Origin: Hyphodiscus hymeniophilus
Lineage: Eukaryota; Ascomycota; Leotiomycetes; Helotiales; Hyphodiscaceae
Direction: 5' to 3'
Length of the DNA stretch: 64,000 nt
NCBI GenBank assembly: GCA_016508695.1
Contig: VNKQ01000012.1
Span: forward strand, 186,001-250,000
Part shown: positions 56,542-64,000 of the stretch, piece by piece
Layout: each line of letters starts with the position of its first letter
Position numbering within the stretch: the stretch's first letter is position 1
Notes under the pieces: generated by a model
Database searches by the model: none
What the model saw: only the letters and a program-made list of their open reading frames with translations
What the model was told of the DNA's origin: nothing
Translations under genes and position numbers: made by a program

Positions 56542-59399
56542 TCCAAGATGAGATAACTCGTCTGCTTCGGAAGCGGAGATGCGGTTTTGTGAGAAGGTTG
56601 CAAGAGAGATGCTCTTTTTGTAGAACACCAGAGATTTGGAACAGACGTTCGCTAAAACGCTCTGATTCACTGGCTGGGTCGGTGAATCCAGGGAGATATC
56701 CAGTAGTTGAAGCTTAATATCACATTGGATATAATCGCGATCGCACCGCACATGGGCGAACGCCTGATACTTAACTTCACACCGCCGGTCGAAAAGCGCG
56801 CACCAGGGACTTCCTCGATGCCGGAGCTTTAGCGGCCCTTGCATCATGTGTTGGCAGCTCAAAAGGCACCGAGTGTGCCAATTGAAGAATTAACTTGACC
56901 TTGGCAGGTAGAGGCCAATAACCGCTGGAGAGGGACCGATCCAGCTTGGATGGAAGCAATTACCGACTGCCCAGAGTTGCATCAGTACCATGCAGCTGCA
57001 GAATGGCGTCCTATTTGAGGCGCTCTGGTGGCTGATCCGCGACTCATGGCTTCAAGCTTGACAAAGCATAAGAAATGTTGTAAAGTAAGATTTGGGATCA
57101 TCCCGCAGAGCCCATCAGCGCAGGATTGGTGAAACGATGTACGTGGACGACTGTGGGGAAAGAGCCTATTCTTTATGCCCCAAGAACGAAATCGTGAGCA
57201 TCAATTGGAGTTCGAACCTGGAATTCTTGAAAAATGATCAAGACCAAGACCAAGGCTCCGGCGCCTCCCAGGAATCCAGGTTGAAGTACATGAATCAGAC
57301 TCGAGAGACTAGCAATGCGCGGTATTGGCTAACAGGATTTACCCACTTCGTATATCAAATCAAGGTCCGGCAGAAATTGGAGCAATTGATAATTGGGGGC
57401 CTAGGGTCTGCAGCAAACTAGGACAGAACAGAATATCTTCCATCGCCCCACAGATCGGTGCTGTATGAGGGAAAGACATGTACCATTACGGAGTACATGC
57501 ACCTCTACTGATCCCTTGTGAGTGGCAACCGTGGCATCCGAAGACGGGAGCCCCGAGGAACACCAAATATTCATAAGTGGCACTGTTTTTCCTTTTTGTT
57601 GCGGGTGTTTTGGTCCGGCGATGAAAAGCACCACGGAGAGCGAGCAGCCAGCCTGCTCGACGGCGCCAGAGCTGGGGGACTGCAGTCCTGCTGAAAAATG
57701 GGCAAAGAGGCGATGATGATATATACCAACCAATGGTTACACTGGCTCCACAGACATAGCGTAAGAGATCACGGGGGGTGCCGTGGTCTGGGTGGTCCCA
57801 TATGCACGTATTCTCCAGCGCGAATGAAGGATTGCGACTTTGATGCAAGAGGACGGAATCGGCTGCGGGGGTGTTTTGTGACGTGTACAAATGGGATGAG
57901 CTGAAATAGCCAACCAGATATATCAGCTCCCCAGGAGAGTCAAAGAGGCCTCACTCATAGGAGGGTGGGGGTCGTGTAACAGAGAGTGATCCGAGATATC
58001 TCAAAGCACCTTCGGTCAATTTTTGAAGGGTTCAAAACAGATATGAAGTCGGACTGTCGGACGAATGGATGACTGAGGCAGAACATCGACCGGGACGCTT
58101 ACCCGTAACCGAGCAAGCTCCCGTTCGCTCCGAGCCGTTTGGTTCCCGCCTCTGTAAGTAATAGAGTAGCACCAGGTAAGGTAGTACTGTAACAGGTGAG
58201 ATAACGTAAGGCCCATGGGAATCCCTGCAGTGTTTCGTTCGAGTCAGTCAATCCTCACCCATGTTAGCGGTGTTCATGCCTTCCGCCTGCTTGGTAACAA
58301 AAGGAATTAAAAGCCATAAGAAACCATGTACCTTCGATCCCTCGTTCTGGCCCCTCATCCTGCCTCTCGTCCTAGCCTATGTGAGCAGAACGTGCATGGC
58401 GTTGGATTTTCTGCACGGGGTGACTTCTTTTTCTCATTCTCTGCACGCACTGCACTGGACTTGACATTAGTCCACTGTGGCACTACGAGTAGGTAACTCT
58501 ACGTGGGAACTGTGCAGTCGGATGCAACACAGATAATACCCGAAGATCCTTCCCGGCACTCCTCGCCGTTCCCCAGCCTATCACGGAATGGAATTTCCGT
58601 CAAGGTAGACGAATGCTTCTTGCCCGACTGCTCCTCCTGCGATCCCCATACGATTGTATGACAGCCATACCTGGGTGTACTGACAATACTCTGATATCTC
58701 CGAGCAGCTGTCGGTGATATAGTTGTCGATCAAGACCATAGATGTCTAGACTTATCCCCTTCCGTCCAATACTCCCCCTCCCATCCAACACTGTCGCGAC
58801 CATGGCAGAGCTTCGACGTGTTAAGAACACATTTAGCCTCTTGTGGTCACAATCGCATGATTGGAGATGTAACGTCCTCTCTTGCGCCGATTCCCTATGA
58901 GAATCCCGAAAATCCTGCCGAGCCAGAGAGCACCGATCGATGTATGATAGCCAGATCATTAGAAACTCTTCTGAGCTTTCCTCGGGGAGTTTGAGCTTTC
59001 CTTGGAGAGGTTGAGGACAGACGTTGACATTACGCTGACAAATCCCATTTCCAGCGAAGTTGTTCGCTCGGCGTTGATGCGCCTGTTCAACCCTAGCGAG
59101 GTTGTCTTCCATCCGTAGGTACCTGTACTAATCGGGAAAATGATAAAATCCTATTTTTATCAACCTATGCATAGGAAGCGTTTTGAGGATTCTTTTCATC
59201 CAATAGGTCCACTAACATATCCACCAGGATTATGCCTTTCATTTCTTGGCCGTAAGTCGTCAAATCCAATGATCATGTCCCTGGTGTCCTCCTCTTGAAG
59301 AGTGGAGCTCCGTGAATCATCTCTGAATGGTATTGGCTGATGACTTTTTTCGGTGTCCCTTCGGTCAAATTGATGATCACTGAGGCCGGCAGCTTTGTA
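56542..59399. other. long gene-poor region
   Basis: 2.9 kb between the P450 start (-) and the GTPase 3' end (-). The longest ORFs (109-170 residues at 57092, 57486 and 58600) match no family, and their frames overlap in the manner of random ORFs. Contains the P450 promoter. No repeat was recognised. Confidence 0.45.
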
Positions 59400-60632
59400 T
59401 CAAGGACTGGTCGGCTGCAAATATTGGCCGAAGCTCTCTCTTGGACTGTCAATTGTACGTTGGCTTTCTTCCTCTTCGGCCCCGTAAAGTTCCCAGAAAG
59501 CGTCAATGCTGTCCCGGCCCTTCTCATTGGCGATTTTAGCGACCTTGTTGTCGATATCCTCCATCGCAGTGTCCCGAGGTGCCCTCAACGTCTCGAGATC
59601 CCGCTCGATGGTAGCGATTTCTTCCAGAATCCTATTCTCGTGGGCGTCGATCCGGGCCCGGTCGTCCCTTCCCTTGCTATTTGTCTCTTCGATGGCGCGA
59701 CGATCGGCCTGAACTTGATTCAGCGTCATTCCAAGCTGCTCGAGCTGGTGGGTCAAACCCTCCTGTAGTCTTTTGCCTGCCTTGGTATCTAAGAGCGAGC
59801 GATCGAGGCGAGCGCGCTCTGCCTGAGTCAGTTCGATTTGAAGCTGGAGCTCAATAATGCTGCTCTGGTTGCTGAGTATGTCCTGCATTATGTCCTGTCC
59901 GGAAGATTTGTGCTTGTATCGATGCATTCGAGATCCGAGGTCGAGCAGTGGTGCCCAGTAGTTAGTTCGGAGCTCCATTTCGCGCTTCTCGCCCATGCCT
60001 TTAGGAACCATGTCCCAGAAGGTCGTGACGAGTAAGACGTTCTTCATTTCATTACCACATAGGTCTTGGAGAAGCTGCAAGTTCTTGACGGCCGTTCCTG
60101 TCATCCGAGGGTCGATGATTCGATGAAGATAAATAATCCCGTTGACGAAAACTTGTCGACCGAAACTATCATCAAGATTCAGCGTCTGCAAGTGAAACTT
60201 TTATGAAGGACTAACCTTCCTTGGAGAAAATCAGCGATCTTCTTTAGGACTGCAGTATCAGAAAGCTTTGTATCATCGAATCCTGGTGTGTCGACGAGTT
60301 TGATCCTTCGACGGGAGAAGACCCAAGAGGTGGCTTTGATGTCACTTGTTTCCGAGTCCAGACTATCGCTAACATTTGCTGATTGTGTTCGAGTCAAGGC
60401 ATTAATTAACTAAACTCTATGAGCTTTTGACTTCGTGAACATGGAGAATACTGACGGAGCTTTTGCCTGTCCCCGTAGAGCCCATCACCCTATGCATTTT
60501 CAGTACTGAACAAGATACACCAAATCAGTGAAAGGCTTACACGATGATCAACTCTGGGCCGTCTTCGACTCCCTGTTGTCGATTTCGATTAGGGTTTCCA
60601 ATACCTCTGAAAAATCTCTTGATGTCAGCCAT
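59400..60632 (-). CDS. AIG1/TRAFAC-type GTPase with C-terminal coiled coil
   Basis: At least four exons: 60632-60541 (MADIKRFFRG ... GPELIIV), 60489 to about 60445 with the P-loop VMGSTGTGKSS, about 60410-60220 with SETSDIKATSW and switch/G3 KLVDTPGFDDT, and about 60188-59400. The last exon gives GIIYLHRIIDPRMTGTA, LVTTFWDMV (G4 variant) and a long Glu/Arg/Leu-rich coiled coil (SIIELQLQIELTQAERARLD, then EEIATIERDLETLR). Fungal members of this GTPase class are widespread and uncharacterised, and some are linked to immunity-like functions by similarity to animal GIMAPs, an analogy only. It is divergent from a DUF6594 gene. Confidence 0.8.
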
Positions 60633-60981
60633 ATTGAAGCACCCGATGTTCGCTTCCACACCCTTTTCAGAGAGGTGGGAGGTCCGCATGTATATAGTCC
60701 AACGACTGGTGGAGTCGCGTATGCAGTCCAAATTAGGCCATTACGGTGTCGCACAATCGCAGAGCTGCATGCGCTGAATAACCGATGTTGGTCTCAGTGA
60801 TTGTCAATAGGGTGTGATCATAAGACAGCCACCATCGGTAAGTTGTATGCAAGCAGCCGAGTTTTGATATTTGAGGGCACGACGGTAGAGAGAAGGTTTG
60901 ATCTTTAAAGGAAAGGAGATCTACAATCTCCAGAGAGACAAACAATATTGGTGCAGGTTGGGCATCGATCCTCTCGCTATC
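60633..60981. promoter_or_regulatory. divergent promoter, GTPase / DUF6594
   Basis: A 349-bp shared upstream region (384 bp less if the DUF6594 start at 60898 is used). No clear motifs. Confidence 0.4.
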
Positions 60982-61855
60982 ATGGCCAGCTTAGAGGCCA
61001 AGTCATCAGTGGACAAGGATCAGGAATTGCAGAAGATTGCCTTCAAAGCCATTCGAGACTTCAGTCAGGCTAACCCGGAGACTGCTGTCGTTCTGAACTT
61101 CAAGGATCTACAACTCCTCCGAATCAAAGACCTCCAACAGAAGTTGTTCAACCAACAGATGAGTTATGCAGTGGGCGGAGTCGCACCAGAGAGTTGGGAA
61201 GATTCGCTGGAAAGCCTGGATCAGAATCTGCTTGCATACGGTTGGTCGCTTGCTCGACTTCGCCCCTTGATGCGTTGGCCGTGGCTAAATGACTACAGTC
61301 AACGCGCTGCGCAACTACGAGTATCTGGCAAAAAATACCCGCAAGACTATCCCCAAAGATTTCGAGCTGTTTGGTAAACCAGAGGAATTGCAAGAACATC
61401 GGCGCTACATGTTAGATAGCGGAGCACTTCCTCGTTTCCATTCTAGCGAGCTTGAACGAATCGAATACAAGGTGAATGACTGGGTGAAATACACTAGGTT
61501 CCCTGAGAAGGCACGTGGAGGGGATTTCTACATTAAATACTTCCAGTATCGAGAGATCGACGGGTATGGACTGGAGAAGCGTGAAAGAGAAGAAAGGTGG
61601 AGGGAGCGACTGTGGATGGCATTATTTGGAGGAACAGCGTTGATTGGACCAACACTGATCATGTCTTTACACCCTGGCCTGACCACATCTCTAGTAACAG
61701 CATCTATTGCGACGCTGCTTTTTGCTTTGGCGCTGGCCATGTTTGCCACAAGTAGCACTGGGAGGGATGTGTTGGCTGCGACTGCAGCATATGCAGCTGT
61801 ATTAGTAGTGTTTATTGGGACAAGCTCCTCCCCGCCAACTTCGTCGACGTCCTGA
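60982..61855 (+). CDS. DUF6594 membrane protein
   Basis: Two exons (60982-61240, 61299-61855), 271 residues, joined in frame as NLLAYVNALRNYEYLAK. The family has an N-terminal helical region with a conserved LRIKDLQQKLFNQQ-type segment, an ALRNYEYL helix and paired C-terminal membrane segments. Here these are LWMALFGGTALIGPTLIM and then IATLLFALALAMFA plus a final hydrophobic stretch ending SSSPPTSSTS. Function is unknown in any fungus as far as I know. The ATG at 60982 (MASLEAKSSVD) is chosen over 60898 because homology begins near there. Confidence 0.78.
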
Positions 61856-62170
61856 CTGGTAGCATGATGTATGGAATAATCTTTCGCATAAGTCAGACTT
61901 CAGAGATGTTTGAATATGATGAGCGCCTGCTGTACAGGCATGCCAGCTAAGAACCAGTCATGCAATTTCTTTCCGCCGGAATTCTCCCTTGCCGCACTGA
62001 AAGCGCATCTCACAGGACCTGCTTTATCAAAAACATAGACTGGCACGGAATTCTCTTCGCAAAGTATCAGTGAGCAGCGTCTTGTTCGAGCTATCGACAT
62101 ATCTGGTCGGTATCTTCGCCTCTGATCTTCCCGGCACTAAAGATCCGAGGAAGGACAGTGATGGGTATTT
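61856..62170. other. convergent intergenic region
   Basis: The 3' flanks of the DUF6594 gene (+) and the amidase (-). A 66-codon minus ORF (61900-62100) has no resemblance. Nothing else seen. Confidence 0.45.
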
Positions 62171-63827
62171 CTACAACTCCTTCCAATTATAGGCTTTTTC
62201 CCAGGCAGCAGCAGCCCGAAAGATAGTGACTTCGTCAAAATATTTCGCCACAATTTGAAGACCGATCGGGAGCCGTATTTTTCGATCCTCTTCGGTCAGT
62301 ATATCAGCCTCGACTGGAGGCAGCATTCCAATTGGAAGACTGAGTGCAGGATGCCCAGTCACATTGAATGGTGAAGTGTGTAGTGTTTGCCCCACTGTGA
62401 GGTGTTAGTATGTTTCGATATTTGAGATTTTTCAGTCACTTACAGAACTTCTCAATCTGAACAAACGGACGTGCTTTCGAGTCCGCGTGCCTTCGTGCAG
62501 GGTAATTGACGACTGGCATGACCAAGATATCATACTTTTGCAAAGCCTCGTCGTACTGATCCTTTAACTGCCTCGTTAGGTTCACCGCCTTACCATAAAC
62601 CGCTGGATAGTGCTCCCATGCGTATTCTCCGACGATGCGAACGTTCCTCACGGGGAAGTAGGTCTTTGCAGCAGCTTGCGCATTTTGAGGAAAGCATTTG
62701 TCGGTCAAATCATTCATGTAAAGTCCACGTCTACCAGATGGCCGGCCGGACTGTGTATTGGCACCTCCACATCGAGTGAGAATTTGCGAGATTCGGGCGG
62801 AGTCTTTGTGAAGTGGTACCGAGACCTCTTCAACAACAGCTCCCAGAGCCGTGAATTTATCTGCTGCTTCACGGACTTTAGCAGCCATAGCCTTATCAAG
62901 TAGATCGACTTGGAAGGCTTCTCTGAGAATTCCAATACGCATTCCAGCGATATCAATGGAAGCGGTTGCATCCACATAAGACGGCAGGGCTGTGGGGGAT
63001 GGACATCCAGGACCAGCTCGATCATCAATACCATCATAGCCAGCGATTGCTTGTAGCAAACGAGCATTGCCCTCAACAGTCCTGGTCATTGGTCCAGCAT
63101 GATCAATGTTGAATTCTGCGCCCACGCAACCGGTGTACGGGACAAGGCCAAAAGTTGGCTTCAATCCCACAAGACCGCAGTGAGCAGCGGGGATTCGGAT
63201 GCTTCCACCCTGGTCCGCCCCAATGCCGTATTCAATCTCTCCGTTGGCAACCAGTGCAGCTGTTCCAGAGCTGCTACCCCCAGTTGCGAAGCCGAAAGCG
63301 AATGGATTTTCAACTGAGCCGGTGGCTGCTGAGTTGCTTGCTGGTGTCATGCACAGGTTCTCGCATACGGCTTTCCCCTTGATATTCCCACCAGCTTTCA
63401 AAATTCGGGTCACGAGAGTTGCGTCTGTGTCTGGAATCCAGTCCGAGAAGACCTCAGTCCCAACGAGACAAGGGACTCCAGCGAGGGCTATATTGTCTTT
63501 GAGAACTACAGATCCGCCCTTCAATATTCCGTCGAGTTCCCCCTTTGTCGGAGTCACGTCAACCTTATAGGCCCAAGCTCCAAGCTTGTTGTCCGTCTCT
63601 GATTTGGGAGTAAAGTGGGCACCTTCTCTAGTATGATTCGTTGGCACAGGCTTGTAGTCTGGCATATCCAATAGAGCCTCTATCGATAGAACATCATGCT
63701 GAAGCAACATAAGAAAGTCTTTTGCTTCAGGGGGTTCGACATGAATTCCATGAGAGTCTGTGAAGCTTTTCAACTGCGCGATCGATATCTTGTCCGAGAG
63801 TTCTGTTGGTATGTAGGAGACCGACAT
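62171..63827 (-). CDS. amidase-signature hydrolase
   Basis: Hydrolyses amide bonds with a Ser-cisSer-Lys triad. Two exons (63827 to about 62447 and about 62396-62171) give about 534 residues. The Lys is in VVLKDNIALAG, the signature GGSSSGTAALVANG carries the cis-Ser, and the nucleophile lies in ADQGGSIRIPAA. The frame continues through TRTVEGNARLLQAIAGYDG, a C-terminal DILVMPVVNYPARR and, in exon 2, LHTSPFNVTGHPALSLPIG and LPIGLQIVAKYFDE, all family-typical. The substrate is unknown (fungal members include acetamidase- and GatA-like types). The start MSVSYIPTELS is the first ATG in the open frame. Confidence 0.92.
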
Positions 63828-64000
63828 GATGGAGATCGCTCACAGGGGTTTTCGAGAATTTGATCCAAAGCATGTGTTGTATTTGTTCACGAAGACGAAG
63901 CAACAAATTATGAATTGCCTCTCAATCGACTAAGGCGGATAGATACAAGCTGTACGATAATGTGCCACAGAGCTATCGGAATTCCGTTGAAGCGTTGTCA
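63828..64000. promoter_or_regulatory. amidase upstream region (window edge)
   Basis: Non-coding to the window edge, presumed promoter of the amidase. Confidence 0.4.

Noticed and set aside
58600..59112. 170-codon minus-strand ORF between P450 and GTPase
   Set aside because: Composition is rich in Arg and Ser with no domain pattern. Most likely chance.
1..64000. tRNA, rRNA, CRISPR arrays
   Set aside because: No GGTTCGANNCC B-box with cloverleaf, no rRNA blocks and no spaced repeats were noticed. CRISPR is not expected in a fungus.

Overview
The window is nuclear DNA of a filamentous ascomycete (Pezizomycotina). Genes are split by many short introns (about 45-150 nt) with GTAAGT-like donors and CTAAC-like branch sites. 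The families present are typical of these fungi: a highly reducing PKS, several P450s, Zn2Cys6 regulators, a 2EXR protein, a DUF6594 protein and a GH47 mannosidase. The style and an AflR-type regulator would fit Leotiomycetes, but that placement is a guess.

Region 1 (1-19532) is a biosynthetic gene cluster cut by the left window edge. In order it holds the C-terminal part of an AflR-like regulator (+), a class I terpene synthase (-), a P450 (-), a GGPP synthase (+), a BAHD-like acyltransferase (-) and a 2971-residue highly reducing PKS (+) ending in a carnitine-acyltransferase-like domain. The simplest reading is that GGPP is made and cyclised to a diterpene, the P450 hydroxylates it, the PKS makes an acyl chain, and an acyltransferase esterifies the two. 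The cAT-like domain of the PKS has Asn where the family has its catalytic His, so the separate acyltransferase may have taken over release or transfer.

Region 2 (20-33 kb) holds a nitroreductase, an intron-containing U6 snRNA gene, an FMN-domain-less flavin reductase, a membrane-anchored arylsulfotransferase-like protein with a Lys-rich insert, a DAO-type FAD oxidoreductase and a PEX11-like protein. A gene-poor stretch at 22-24.7 kb carries long homopolymers.

Region 3 (34-42.8 kb) has a Zn2Cys6 regulator and a pisatin-demethylase-like P450. They sit among transposon debris: two copies of one Tc1/mariner-type MITE and the second copy of a diverged palindromic repeat first seen beside the PKS.

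Region 4 (42.9-52.4 kb) is mostly housekeeping: an O-fucosyltransferase-like protein, a 2EXR protein, the Tlg2/syntaxin-16 SNARE, calmodulin (seven exons, the first only ATG) and a GH47 alpha-mannosidase. An LTR-type relic follows at 52.45 kb.

Region 5 (54-64 kb) has a third P450 with a minisatellite in one intron, an AIG1-like GTPase divergent from a DUF6594 membrane protein, and an amidase. Splice sites were joined by eye and tested by reading frame and family resemblance. No database search was possible.
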